NCBI RefSeq assembly: GCF_003966895.1
Contig: NZ_AP018449.1
Span: 1,656,001-1,720,000, forward strand
DNA length: 64,000 nt
Source of the DNA: Methylomusa anaerophila
GTDB taxonomy: Bacteria; Bacillota; Negativicutes; Sporomusales; Sporomusaceae
Direction: 5' to 3'
Part shown: in pieces, positions 1-8,701 of the stretch
Layout of the letters: each line of letters begins with the position of its first letter
Numbering within the stretch: the stretch's first letter is position 1
Position numbers and translations under genes: made by a program
Notes under the pieces: generated by a model
Told to the model about the DNA's origin: nothing
The model's input: the letters and a program-made list of their open reading frames with translations, nothing else
Databases searched by the model: none

Positions 1-16
1 CGCCAAGGGGGAAACT

Positions 17-931
17 ATGTCCGATGACGGGCTGGCTGGACTTGACGCGGCAGCAGACCGTTTGTTGGCTTACCACCAATGGGAGGACAAACCGATAAGC
101 TTGTCCCGGGTAGCCTCTATGTTTGGCCTTTGGCTGGGTTTATTGATGTTGATAAGTGTTGTGTATAACTTAGGCAAATATCTGATCTTTTCAATTTCTC
201 CAGTTACTCCTGCACCGATTCAGGATGTTCTTTATTATGCATTAATATTCAAAACTCTATCAATTTTACTTTATTGGAAATATTTCTGGCGGCCAAACAT
301 TCATACGAACGGATGGCTAATATTCAGGCGTCATGTGGCACTTGCCTTCAGTGTTATGCGAAATAGAGCATTCATTCGGTTATATGTTGAGGTAGTCTTG
401 TTTATTATTACCCTAATAATAATTAGAAAATGGGGTGGTAACGATCTATACCCGCAGGAATATTTTCAGTTTCCAATCATTCAGATTATTTTATTATTAA
501 TATTAGGTCCAATTAGTGAGGAACTAATATTTCGCAAAGTGCTGTTTACCTATTTGAGACAATACAGCAGCTTGGGAGCTTATATCTTCGTAGCGCTGGC
601 TTACTATTTGTTCCATGATATTAGTAGCAGCGGGATATGGCATTTCGTAGCGTCCATTTTCATGTGCTTGGTTTATGAACAGCAGAATACCATAATTGCC
701 CCTATGATATTACATTTTTTGATAAATTTTGTGATGCTTATCAACATATATATATTTTTGCATAGCCGGGAATATTGGATCAAACCAAGGCAGCATAGCA
801 TTTTTTGTGCACAGGCCGTAGAACCTTCTTGGGCCGTTGGCATAGACCAGCAGGAGCAGGGGGGTTCCACGACCGTCACATTTTCAAAAGATTGTTTTAT
901 TGTCCGCACGACTATAGATAGCCGTGGCTGA
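17..931 (+). CDS. CPBP-family intramembrane metalloprotease (CAAX protease-like)
   Basis: Polytopic membrane protein of 304 residues. The CPBP signature is visible: GPISEELIFRK (the EExxxR motif), FHD in the next helix, and HFLINF near residue 235. Family members are membrane-embedded proteases involved in prenyl-protein processing, bacteriocin immunity or signalling; the substrate here is unknown. An AAGGGGG ribosome site precedes the ATG. The last ~45 residues, after the final membrane helix, are hydrophilic and look unlike a normal CPBP tail, so the 3' end may have been acquired by fusion. It starts the accessory block that leads to the type I secretion operon, but no functional link is shown. 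Confidence 0.8.
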   Translation: MSDDGLAGLDAAADRLLAYHQWEDKPISLSRVASMFGLWLGLLMLISVVYNLGKYLIFSISPVTPAPIQDVLYYALIFKTLSILLYWKYFWRPNIHTNGWLIFRRHVALAFSVMRNRAFIRLYVEVVLFIITLIIIRKWGGNDLYPQEYFQFPIIQIILLLILGPISEELIFRKVLFTYLRQYSSLGAYIFVALAYYLFHDISSSGIWHFVASIFMCLVYEQQNTIIAPMILHFLINFVMLINIYIFLHSREYWIKPRQHSIFCAQAVEPSWAVGIDQQEQGGSTTVTFSKDCFIVRTTIDSRG

Positions 932-955
932 CCATAATGGGGGGTAAATGGTTTT

Positions 956-1462
956 ATGAAGCGAAACAGGCTGGGACTATGGCTTGTAAAAATTAGCGTT
1001 CTGTTGTACGGCGCTCTCATGCTCTACTGGCTGGCCACAGGGGTCAGACACTATTGGGCGGATTTAACGCTGCCGGTCCTGGCAACGCCGGCCCTGTGGA
1101 TACTGCGGCCGGAAAGCTGGCTGTTTCTGCGGCTTGCGTTCTTCATGCAGTTTTTGTACTACAGTTTCCGTGGCGTCCCATTTTTAATCTACGGTCTCAT
1201 TGCGGCGGGACGGCCGTTGCCGTTTACCGGGGAAGACAGGATCATTCTCCTCTGGCTGTTTCTGGCTGGCGCGTTTCTTGCCTGCGCCGTATTCATCCAT
1301 AAAAACCGGAAGCTGTTTGCCGTAGAAGAACAAGAGGCCTCTAGGGAGCCGGAACAAGTTTCGTGGAAGCAGACCGTTGCCGTATTGCTGGCGTTCAGCA
1401 TGCCGTTTCTGCCGCTGGCGGAACAAACCGCCTGGGCCACACTGGAACCCCAGGGTGCTTGA
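956..1462 (+). CDS. Membrane protein of unknown function, frame-adjacent to the WD40 gene
   Basis: 168 residues with about four hydrophobic segments (near residues 10-28, 35-50, 55-80, 95-112) and a further C-terminal one around 135-155. I do not recognise a family. The stop codon falls exactly where the +1-frame WD40 propeller begins, and the C-terminal hydrophobic stretch ending in a small-residue site looks like the leader of the propeller. The two frames may therefore be one protein (membrane anchor plus propeller) split by a frameshift at about 1450-1462, or two coupled genes. A decayed fragment resembling bases 1059-1110 recurs near 2895-2945. Confidence 0.6.
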   Translation: MKRNRLGLWLVKISVLLYGALMLYWLATGVRHYWADLTLPVLATPALWILRPESWLFLRLAFFMQFLYYSFRGVPFLIYGLIAAGRPLPFTGEDRIILLWLFLAGAFLACAVFIHKNRKLFAVEEQEASREPEQVSWKQTVAVLLAFSMPFLPLAEQTAWATLEPQGA

Positions 1463-2462
1463 CAATCGAGTGAACGTTAACGGGATACGGTTCAGTCCGG
1501 ATGGCCAGAAGCTTGGCGTAATCAACCAAGGGGTATCCTGGACAATCCATATCTGGGATATGAAGACCAGGACTTTCAAGCCGTTGCGGGCGGCGCGCAA
1601 TGAGCCCATTAGCTCGCTGGCTTTCAGCGGCGACGGCAGGTACCTGGCCATGGGACAGAGGATCAATATGGGCGTTGTGGATTTCAATACGGTCAAGGAC
1701 TTGGTTGATATGGACCTGGTTGATTTGACCACCGGAGGCAGGCGGATGTTACAACGCAAAGAACCTCTCAGCTTTTTGCTGAATACCAGTCCGAAGGTTT
1801 TAGCGGTGGCGTTTAGTCCGGACAGCGCGTATCTGGCCTGCGCCAGGGGGAATTTTGATGTCCAGATTGAGCTTTGGAATACCAACACCTGGGGCCTGAC
1901 GCGCACCCTGGATACAAAGGCAGTCAATACGGATTATCATCCTATGGCCTACAGCCCGGACGGGAAATACCTGGCCACGGAAATGAGAAAGGCGGCGATC
2001 GGCCTATGGGATGTGGCGACGGGCACTCTGGTCAGCACCCTTAGCGAAGGCTATGGCGGATACATCAAAGAAATCGCCTACAGCCCGGACAGCCGCTATC
2101 TCGCCGTGGCGTTTAACAAACGCTGGTCCGCGTCCAAGGCCGGTACGGAAAAAGGGTTTATCGACATCTGGGATACAAATACCGGCCAAATCTTCAAAAC
2201 CATTGCGTGGGATTCCGACAGCAGGATCGGAGGCCTGTCCTACAGCCCGGACGGCAAATATATTGCCGCCTTTTTGCAACGGGAAGATTACGTAAGAATT
2301 TGGGATGTGGCCAGCGGCAGCCAGGCGGAGACCTTGCGGGGCCCGGTAATCGACAGCCCGGTGGTTGGGGTGGCGTTTAGTCCGGACGGCAAATACATGG
2401 CGGTGGCCAGTGAGCAATATATCAAATTATACGATGCGCGAAAAATTGGTAAATGGCTATGA
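1455..2462 (+). CDS. WD40-repeat beta-propeller protein
   Basis: Seven repeats of the type FSPDGKYLA...IWDxxTG can be counted, enough for one closed 7-blade propeller, a protein-interaction scaffold. In-frame start candidates are GTG at 1455 and 1470. The reading frame is open further upstream to 1377, but that part overlaps the membrane gene out of frame and does not look like WD40 sequence. No independent signal peptide is present, so if the upstream gene is not fused the propeller would be cytoplasmic. A broken copy of blades four and five lies just downstream (2472-2590). Confidence 0.72.
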   Translation: MLDNRVNVNGIRFSPDGQKLGVINQGVSWTIHIWDMKTRTFKPLRAARNEPISSLAFSGDGRYLAMGQRINMGVVDFNTVKDLVDMDLVDLTTGGRRMLQRKEPLSFLLNTSPKVLAVAFSPDSAYLACARGNFDVQIELWNTNTWGLTRTLDTKAVNTDYHPMAYSPDGKYLATEMRKAAIGLWDVATGTLVSTLSEGYGGYIKEIAYSPDSRYLAVAFNKRWSASKAGTEKGFIDIWDTNTGQIFKTIAWDSDSRIGGLSYSPDGKYIAAFLQREDYVRIWDVASGSQAETLRGPVIDSPVVGVAFSPDGKYMAVASEQYIKLYDARKIGKWL

Positions 2463-3005
2463 ACCGAGACAACGATAGGCCTATGGGATGTGGCGGCAGG
2501 CACATTGAAGGCTATGGCGGATTCATCAAAGAATCGCCTACAGCCCGGACGGCCGCTATCTTGCCGTAGCATTTAACAAACGCTGGGTTATTCAGTTCAT
2601 TTATTAGCGCTTTCTCCGACTCCGCTCCTCCTTTTGGCTGCGGATGGGTGTAAAAGTCTTCTCGAAAGAGAATAAAGAGAATATTGTAGTGGGATTAGAG
2701 TAACGTATATAAAACAGAGCATTACGTTTCCGTGTTAGCGTTTTTTATTATAATGATTTTAATGATAGGATTTACAAGATTTGCCAAGTAATAGCGGCTG
2801 AGATATTTTACGAACGGAGAAGTCAATAATGGCAGAAAGAACGCTTGTCGACTGGATCAATTAGTATGAAAAAAACCGGCGAAAAGTTTGTTGGTCGGAT
2901 TTGATGTCTGTTCTGGCAACGCCGGCCCTGCGGCCTGAAAGCATCTGAGAAAAACTACTAATTTTACATTAACTTACAAGAAATTTTTGAGAGGGAGGGA
3001 GAATT
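2463..3005. pseudogene. Mosaic of decayed duplicated fragments (WD40, ERT-family small protein, membrane protein)
   Basis: This 540-bp stretch has no intact gene but three recognisable remnants. Bases 2472-2590 repeat 1998-2128 of the WD40 gene with deletions. Bases 2730-2880 repeat the upstream region and first codons of the small-protein gene at 4066, with a Trp codon changed to TAG at 2862-2864 and a later frame disruption. Bases about 2895-2945 resemble 1059-1110 of the membrane-protein gene. Together they indicate past duplication and recombination within this locus. Confidence 0.75.
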
Positions 3006-3959
3006 TTGGGAAATAGAGTTACTTGGCTGCTTTTAATTACGGTTGTACTTTTTTGGGCGAATGCCCCAGTTGTCGCCGCGTACGATTGGTTTACCATGGT
3101 AGAGACAGGCGGGGTAGTATACCAGGTTGATAAACAAACAATCAAGTTTTGGGGAGAAGATGCGGAAAGATCGCTTGAAATGTGGATAAGAATAATTGAT
3201 ACGAGACGGCCTGATGTCTATAGTCATGTCCATTACCTTGTCAGACAAAACGATATGACTTTTATGAAAAAAGAACATATCATGTACTCAATTTCAGGTG
3301 CGGTCATCATTACAACAGACACCAGTTCGAAAGGCTGGATGCCGCTTTCTGCCGAGTCTCCCGTCGGGATAATGGCAAAACATCTGTTTGCCGATTATCA
3401 CGAAGACGAAGGAAATAGCGAAGCGCCTGCCGCTTCGGCGATAACAGTAAATCGACAGGAACTGAAACAAGCATTAGAGGATGACAGAATCAAACATAAG
3501 GTCCAGAAAGACGGTACTAAGCTGTTTTCTGTACAGGATGCGAAGATACCTGGCCTTTTTAGCGGTATTTCCCACTCTCTTAGAACCGACTATTGCTTAT
3601 CAATTGATGCCAGCAATTACAGATCCACAACATTTAGGTTTAAGTTAGAAGATACACGTCCGGGTGTCCATTCGCTAAGACAGTCCGTAACCATACAAGT
3701 AGATGACAAAGAGTGGGTTCTAACGCTGCCGTTAAGTTTCAATTCCGACGGGTATAGGAGCGTAGCGTTTACAATAGTCTTCAAAATGCCGGATTCTCTG
3801 GTAAACGCTATGACGGCTACGAAAAATCCAGTCAAAATAAAGTGGAAGCATTGTTACAACGGAGAGTGGCGGGACTACGAACGGGTAATTCCGGATAAAG
3901 CTTTACATGATATTCAACTGATGTATTTAGGGATCCGTTCGTATCAGGATGCCCTATAG
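3006..3959 (+). CDS. Secreted protein of unknown function
   Basis: 317 residues starting at TTG after a very strong GAGGGAGGGAG ribosome site. An N-terminal signal peptide (hydrophobic core about residues 7-20, VVAA near 25) predicts Sec export. The segment from YDWFTMVETGG to KGWMPL, with a xxYQVDKQTI pattern, recalls surface-adhesin E-like domains, but that is only a resemblance. The rest is unfamiliar. It precedes the small-protein/ACP/secretion operon in the same direction and has its own hairpin at the stop codon, so it is probably a separate transcript. Confidence 0.6.
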   Translation: MGNRVTWLLLITVVLFWANAPVVAAYDWFTMVETGGVVYQVDKQTIKFWGEDAERSLEMWIRIIDTRRPDVYSHVHYLVRQNDMTFMKKEHIMYSISGAVIITTDTSSKGWMPLSAESPVGIMAKHLFADYHEDEGNSEAPAASAITVNRQELKQALEDDRIKHKVQKDGTKLFSVQDAKIPGLFSGISHSLRTDYCLSIDASNYRSTTFRFKLEDTRPGVHSLRQSVTIQVDDKEWVLTLPLSFNSDGYRSVAFTIVFKMPDSLVNAMTATKNPVKIKWKHCYNGEWRDYERVIPDKALHDIQLMYLGIRSYQDAL

Positions 3960-3993
3960 AGGCATACCCAATAAGAATAGGGCTTGTTTTATT
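3951..3993 (+). terminator. Probable terminator overlapping the stop codon of the secreted-protein gene
   Basis: GCCCTAT (3951-3957) pairs with ATAGGGC (3977-3983), followed by a T-rich run. The loop is long (19 nt), so efficiency is uncertain. Confidence 0.4.
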
Positions 3994-4065
3994 ATCATGA
4001 TAGCATTCACCAGATTTGCCCGATACTAAAGATTTTGGAGAGATTTATAAATGGAGGAATACATA

Positions 4066-4335
4066 ATGACAGAAAGAACGCTTGTAGACTGGATCAATTG
4101 GTATGAAAAAAAGACTGGCGAAAAGTTTGTTGAAAAACCGGGTTTTAATATTGAGTTTCACCCGGACAAAGGATTTATGCAGTGGAAACAATACGGCAAG
4201 ACCTTTTTAATTGGGCAAATCGCTTCGGCCGACAATGAATATTGGGCCGAGTTCGTCAAACGCAAGGGAAAGGAACTGGGCTGTAAAGTGGCCAGAACCC
4301 TTATTCCCCGGAAAAGCCCGGGTAATAACCATTAA
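4066..4335 (+). CDS. Small ERT-family protein, short paralogue (first gene of ACP/secretion operon)
   Basis: 89 residues starting MTERTLVDWINWYE. The start at 4066 is chosen because GGAGG (4053-4057) lies at the right distance and because the paralogue downstream begins the same way; an upstream in-frame ATG at 4051 overlaps that ribosome site. It shares xERTxxxWxNW, GEKF, PGF, EFxPDKGF and ELGC with the next gene but stops about 45 residues earlier. Fold inference: the second half looks like the beta4-alpha3-beta5 part of a GNAT domain; a canonical acetyl-CoA loop is not obvious. Function unknown. Confidence 0.65.
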   Translation: MTERTLVDWINWYEKKTGEKFVEKPGFNIEFHPDKGFMQWKQYGKTFLIGQIASADNEYWAEFVKRKGKELGCKVARTLIPRKSPGNNH

Positions 4336-4345
4336 GGAGGATACC

Positions 4346-4765
4346 ATGGGAGAAAGAACATTCGAGGAATGGGTTAACTGGTTCGAGCTAAAGAGCGGCG
4401 AAAAGTTTAATACGCCGCCGGGCTTTAGCCTGGAGTTTCGCCCGGATAAGGGGTTTGTGCTCTGGAAGCGGAAAGGGGACACCTTTGTGATTAATCAGGG
4501 CACAACAGATGACTGGGAATTTTGGGCCGTTTGGATCATAAGCAAAGGACTGGAACTGGGCTGCACAAAAGTAAGAACCCTCGTCAGGCGGAACGCCGCC
4601 GGCTACGCCCGCCTAACGGGAGGGAAAATAGTGAAGAAAGGTTTCGACCAAAAGGGCCGGAAGCTTGTCGCTATTGAATGGGACAAGCTTCCGGAAGTGC
4701 TGACGCAGTCAATAAGTGATTGCAAGGTAATGGAAAAACTGCGGGATATTGGTGCTGTACGGTAA
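4346..4765 (+). CDS. ERT-family protein, long paralogue with GNAT-like C-terminal half
   Basis: 139 residues starting at ATG 4346 after AAGGAGG. The N-terminal half is paralogous to the preceding gene. The C-terminal part (about residues 50-118: GDTFVINQG, an amphipathic helix, ELGCTKVRTLVRR, GYARLTGGKIVKK, GRKLVAIEW) follows the beta4-alpha3-beta5-alpha4-beta6-beta7 order of GNAT acyltransferases. This is an inference from pattern, not a confirmed family hit. Only 10 bp separate it from the first copy and about 25 bp from the ACP gene. A GNAT-like protein next to a dedicated ACP recalls toxin-activating (HlyC-like) or lipopeptide acyltransferases. It could instead be the exported product. 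Confidence 0.65.
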   Translation: MGERTFEEWVNWFELKSGEKFNTPPGFSLEFRPDKGFVLWKRKGDTFVINQGTTDDWEFWAVWIISKGLELGCTKVRTLVRRNAAGYARLTGGKIVKKGFDQKGRKLVAIEWDKLPEVLTQSISDCKVMEKLRDIGAVR

Positions 4766-4790
4766 ATTGGACACAGGGGGATAATGTTGC

Positions 4791-5045
4791 ATGCTGAGAG
4801 AGGAAATTTTTGATAGGGTAAAAAAAGTCGCCCAGGCTACGCTACCCGATGTAGACGTTGACAGTATTAAATTAAATGCGCATCTGCGGGATCATCTGGG
4901 CTTGGATTCGGTTGACGCTATGTCATTAATAATCGCGTTGGAAGAGGAGTTCAAAATAGCCATCCCCGACGCCAGAGTCAGAGACCTAACCACTGTGGAG
5001 GCGGCCGTAAATATTATTGAAGAGTATATAAAAGAAGCCTGTTAA
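4791..5045 (+). CDS. Acyl carrier protein
   Basis: 84 residues, normal ACP length. The phosphopantetheine site is LGLDSVDAMSL with Ser40 as the attachment residue, followed by the EEEFKI helix typical of ACPs. AGGGGG (4776-4780) lies nine bases before the ATG. It sits between the ERT-family genes and a ketosynthase, not with other fab genes, so it is probably a dedicated carrier for a product of this locus, not the housekeeping AcpP. Confidence 0.9.
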   Translation: MLREEIFDRVKKVAQATLPDVDVDSIKLNAHLRDHLGLDSVDAMSLIIALEEEFKIAIPDARVRDLTTVEAAVNIIEEYIKEAC

Positions 5046-5071
5046 TCGAATTGCGGGGATGGAATGCTAAC

Positions 5072-6460
5072 GTGACGAATGAAGCAAAAAGAAGAGTCGT
5101 AGTGACGGGGATGGGCATTATCTGCTCCATAGGTACAAGCATTAGCGAATTCTGGGAGAACTGCCTTAACGGCTTTACAAGGGTTGAAAACATTCCGGGA
5201 CATTGGCGTAATTATTCCGCTTTCACATCTACAATTTTAAGCCCGTTGCCTGCCATCGATTTCCGTGCCTACGACATTTCATTAATTGACTCAAACAGGT
5301 TGGACTTGTCGACCCAAATGGCGATTGCCTCCGCTTCTATGGCTTTGGAGAATGCCGGCATAGACAAGGAAATAAGAAATGTAAGACATGCCGCCTATAT
5401 TCTCAAGGGAATTGATCCGGCCCGAACCGGGGTAATTTATGGCACAGGTGCCGGGGGGGTCAATACATTGCTGGCCGGCCACGCCTTTCAAGCCCTTTCG
5501 AATCATAAAAAGGCGCTAACCGCCATGATAAAAAGTATCGATGCCGAGAAAAACCGGCTGCTGGCGGAATGTTTGGCGGGAATTGCTAATAAAATGCCGT
5601 TGCCCAATAGAGCCAATCCTTTTATCGTATCTATGATCATGCCCAGTGCCTGTTCAGGGAATATTTCTATAAAATACGGACTAACCGGCCCGTCCAATAC
5701 ATTATGTTCCGCCTGCGCCTCGGGAACTGTCGCCATCGGACATGCGTACAGGGCGATCAAATCCGGTATGATTGATGTAGCCGTAACTGGCGGGGCTGAA
5801 TATTTACACGATGATTATGGTTCAATTTTTAGAGGTTTTGATATGATAGGGGCCTTGGCGCCGGATAACGGGGATAAAGATAAATCTTGCCGGCCCTTTG
5901 ATAAACAGCACGCGGGGTTTTTATTTAGTGAAGGGGCCAGCGCTACTTTGATTTTGGAGGAACTGGATCACGCCAGGAACCGGGGCGCCGAAGTACTTGG
6001 CGAGATAGTAGGGTTTGCGGAAACATGTGACGCCAGTAATATCCTGGCAATTGAAAAAAACGGCGCCCAAATTAAAAGAATGATAATGGCTGCCCTGGAT
6101 GAATCAGGCTTGCATCCCCAGGCTATCGACTATATAAATACCCATGGGACAGGCACGGTCGTAAATGATGAGGCGGAAGCTCAGATAATAAATGATATTT
6201 TTGGCAAGCGGCCGTTAGTTAATTCAACTAAATCAATATTAGGGCATACCATTGGCGCCAGTGGGGCAATTGAAGCAATTGTTTCTATTTTAAGCATTAA
6301 AAACAGCAAGACTCATATATGCCGCAACCTGGAAGAACCCATTTTGGATCTGAATTTTGTTACGGAGGTTAAAGAAAGGGAAATAAACACCGCAATTAGT
6401 CAATCCTTTGCCTTTGGTGGCCAAAATTCGGTGTTGGTTATGCGGGGTTTTCAATATTAA
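5072..6460 (+). CDS. Beta-ketoacyl synthase (FabF/KAS II-like)
   Basis: Condenses acyl groups with malonyl-ACP. The full thiolase-fold triad is present: nucleophile Cys215 in SACASG, His358 in NTHGTGT, His392 in LGHTIGASG, counted from GTG 5072. That start is preferred because GGGGATGG lies about nine bases upstream; an in-frame TTG at 5051 would add seven residues. At about 462 residues it is longer than FabF (about 410), partly because of an insertion around residues 105-180 that contains a Lys/Ala-rich stretch. It sits directly after the ACP gene and before the exporter, which suggests a specialised acyl chain is built here. Confidence 0.88.
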   Translation: MTNEAKRRVVVTGMGIICSIGTSISEFWENCLNGFTRVENIPGHWRNYSAFTSTILSPLPAIDFRAYDISLIDSNRLDLSTQMAIASASMALENAGIDKEIRNVRHAAYILKGIDPARTGVIYGTGAGGVNTLLAGHAFQALSNHKKALTAMIKSIDAEKNRLLAECLAGIANKMPLPNRANPFIVSMIMPSACSGNISIKYGLTGPSNTLCSACASGTVAIGHAYRAIKSGMIDVAVTGGAEYLHDDYGSIFRGFDMIGALAPDNGDKDKSCRPFDKQHAGFLFSEGASATLILEELDHARNRGAEVLGEIVGFAETCDASNILAIEKNGAQIKRMIMAALDESGLHPQAIDYINTHGTGTVVNDEAEAQIINDIFGKRPLVNSTKSILGHTIGASGAIEAIVSILSIKNSKTHICRNLEEPILDLNFVTEVKEREINTAISQSFAFGGQNSVLVMRGFQY

Positions 6461-6526
6461 CTGTGGTGATTAACAGCGCTATTCATATTGGTGCTGTATG
6501 GGAAACGTCATAGATGGAGGTTGAAC

Positions 6527-8701
6527 ATGGATTCGACTCAAAGGATGAGATCTGAAGCAACTAATAGTAATCCTGCTACAAAAATTGATAGCGGTTTAAT
6601 GTGTTTAGTAACCGCTGCCAGACTTCTTGGGGTTCCTGCCGACTATCAGCAGCTTAAACGGGCCTTTCTGGTGGCCGATGCGCCGGCAGATGCGGTTACG
6701 CTTTTGCGGGCCGCGAAAGAACTGAGGCTTAAGGCGAAGCAAACCCGCACAGTGATAACCAAGCTGCCCAAGTTGGCGCTGCCGTCGATTGCTTTGTTGG
6801 GAAATGGCCAATTCGTAGTGATTGTCAAAGCCGATGAAAAACGGCTGCTTATTTATGACCCATATAAAGAACGGCCGCTTACCCTTGGCCATGAAGATTT
6901 CGGTGCTGTTTGGGACGGAACGGTTATACTTCTTGCGCGCCGGTTTAGCATTGCCAGCCTGGAAAGCGAGTTTAATCTTAGCTGGTTCATTCCTGTAATC
7001 ATTAGATTTAAACGCTTTTTTGGCGAGGTCCTGATCATTTCATTTTTTTTGCAAAGCTTTGGGCTTATTACGCCATTATTCTCACAGGTCATTATTGACA
7101 AAGTATTAATTCATAAAGGGGTAACGACACTGGATATTTTGGCGGTCGGTCTGTTATGTGTCAATTCGTTCGAAAGCCTGTTAGGCGTTTTACGGTCTTA
7201 TCTTTTTTCTCACACAACCAATCGGGTGGATGTTCTATTGGGAGCTAAACTTTTCAATCATTTACTCGCGTTGCCTCTAAAATATTTTGAGATTAGGCGG
7301 GTTGGGGATACCGTTGCCCGGGTGCGGGAATTGGAAAATATTCGCCAGTTTCTAACCGGATCGACGCTCACGGTTGTGCTCGACTTATGCTTTGCAACCG
7401 TATTTATCGCCGTAATGTTTTTCTACAGTGTCAAGCTAAGCTTGGTTACACTGGCATCGATACCGCTGTTTGTCGGCTTGTCGTTACTGGTTACCCCCAT
7501 ATTTAAAAGACGCTTAAATCATAGATTTGCTTGCGGTTCCGAAGTGCAATCTTACTTAGTCGAGTCTATTACCGGCATACATACAGTCAAAAGCCTGGCG
7601 ATAGAACCGCAGCTTAACCATAAATGGGAGGGAATACTGGCTAATTATGTTAAGGCTTCCTTTCAAACTACCATTTTAGGGAATATGGCCAGTAATACGG
7701 CGCAATATATTCAAAAAATTTCCAGCCTTGCGATTTTATGGTTTGGCGCCCGGATGGTGATGGATGGAACACTCACAGTCGGCCAACTTATTGCCTTCCA
7801 GATGCTCGCCGGCAGGGTCACTGATCCTGTGCTGCGGTTGGCTAATACATGGCAGGATTTTCAGCAAATTCGCCTTTCCATTGAGAGGTTGGGGGATATA
7901 CTAAATTGTCCGCGGGAACCGGCGTTCAATCCCAACCGGACTTTACTTCCTCCCGTCAAAGGACATGTCGTCTTAGAAAACCTGGCTTTCCGGTATCGTG
8001 ATGATGGTCCGCTTGTCCTGGAAGGACTTAATTTGGATGTTAAGCCGGGAACTACGGTAGGTATAGTGGGCCGGTCCGGATCAGGTAAAAGCACCTTGAC
8101 AAAATTGATTCAAAGGTTATATATACCCGAGCGCGGCCGGGTAATAATCGACGGCATAGATCTGGCCCAAGTGGAACCGGCCTGGCTGCGCCGGCAGATT
8201 GGCGTGGTCCTGCAGGAAAACTATTTGTTCAATGGCAATGTGCGCGAGAACATCGCGGCCGTTGACCCAGGGGCTCCCATGGAAAAGATTATCCAGGCCG
8301 CCAAACTGGCTGGAGCCCATGAGTTTATTCTGGAGCTTCCGGAGGGTTATGATACTGGTGTTGGTGAACGCGGCACGGCTCTCTCCGGCGGACAGCGCCA
8401 GCGAATTGCCATTGCCAGAACTTTGCTTATCAATCCGAGGATACTCATCTTCGACGAGGCTACCAGCGCCCTGGATTATCAGTCCGAAAGAATAATACAA
8501 GAAAACCTTGAGCAGATTTGCAAAGGCCGGACGGTATTTATTATTGCTCACCGTTTATCCACTGTGCGAAAGGCGGATACCATAGTTGTAGTTGAAAAAG
8601 GCCGTATCATCGAACAGGGTAGTCACGAACAGCTGATTAAGCAACAAGGCGCGTATTACAGCCTTTATATGCAACAGGAGGGAAGTAATGCATGCGCCTA
8701 A
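6527..8701 (+). CDS. Type I secretion ABC transporter (HlyB-like) with inactive C39-like domain
   Basis: 724 residues from ATG 6527, after GGAGG; an in-frame ATG at 6488 lacks a good site. Order: N-terminal C39 peptidase-like domain (about residues 10-140), six-helix transmembrane domain (about 155-430), ATPase domain with GRSGSGKST, LSGGQ, LIFDEATSALD and AHRLS. In true C39 peptidases the motif is DCGxACL and a catalytic His; here it reads DSGLMCL and NGQFVV, so both Cys and His are replaced. The domain is therefore a substrate-binding one, as in HlyB, and should not cleave double-Gly leaders. It overlaps the HlyD gene by 10 bp. Confidence 0.9.
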   Translation: MDSTQRMRSEATNSNPATKIDSGLMCLVTAARLLGVPADYQQLKRAFLVADAPADAVTLLRAAKELRLKAKQTRTVITKLPKLALPSIALLGNGQFVVIVKADEKRLLIYDPYKERPLTLGHEDFGAVWDGTVILLARRFSIASLESEFNLSWFIPVIIRFKRFFGEVLIISFFLQSFGLITPLFSQVIIDKVLIHKGVTTLDILAVGLLCVNSFESLLGVLRSYLFSHTTNRVDVLLGAKLFNHLLALPLKYFEIRRVGDTVARVRELENIRQFLTGSTLTVVLDLCFATVFIAVMFFYSVKLSLVTLASIPLFVGLSLLVTPIFKRRLNHRFACGSEVQSYLVESITGIHTVKSLAIEPQLNHKWEGILANYVKASFQTTILGNMASNTAQYIQKISSLAILWFGARMVMDGTLTVGQLIAFQMLAGRVTDPVLRLANTWQDFQQIRLSIERLGDILNCPREPAFNPNRTLLPPVKGHVVLENLAFRYRDDGPLVLEGLNLDVKPGTTVGIVGRSGSGKSTLTKLIQRLYIPERGRVIIDGIDLAQVEPAWLRRQIGVVLQENYLFNGNVRENIAAVDPGAPMEKIIQAAKLAGAHEFILELPEGYDTGVGERGTALSGGQRQRIAIARTLLINPRILIFDEATSALDYQSERIIQENLEQICKGRTVFIIAHRLSTVRKADTIVVVEKGRIIEQGSHEQLIKQQGAYYSLYMQQEGSNACA

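Noticed and set aside
4051..4335. Start of the first ERT-family gene at ATG 4051
   Set aside because: That ATG overlaps the ribosome site for ATG 4066, and the paralogue and the decayed copy both begin at the equivalent of 4066.
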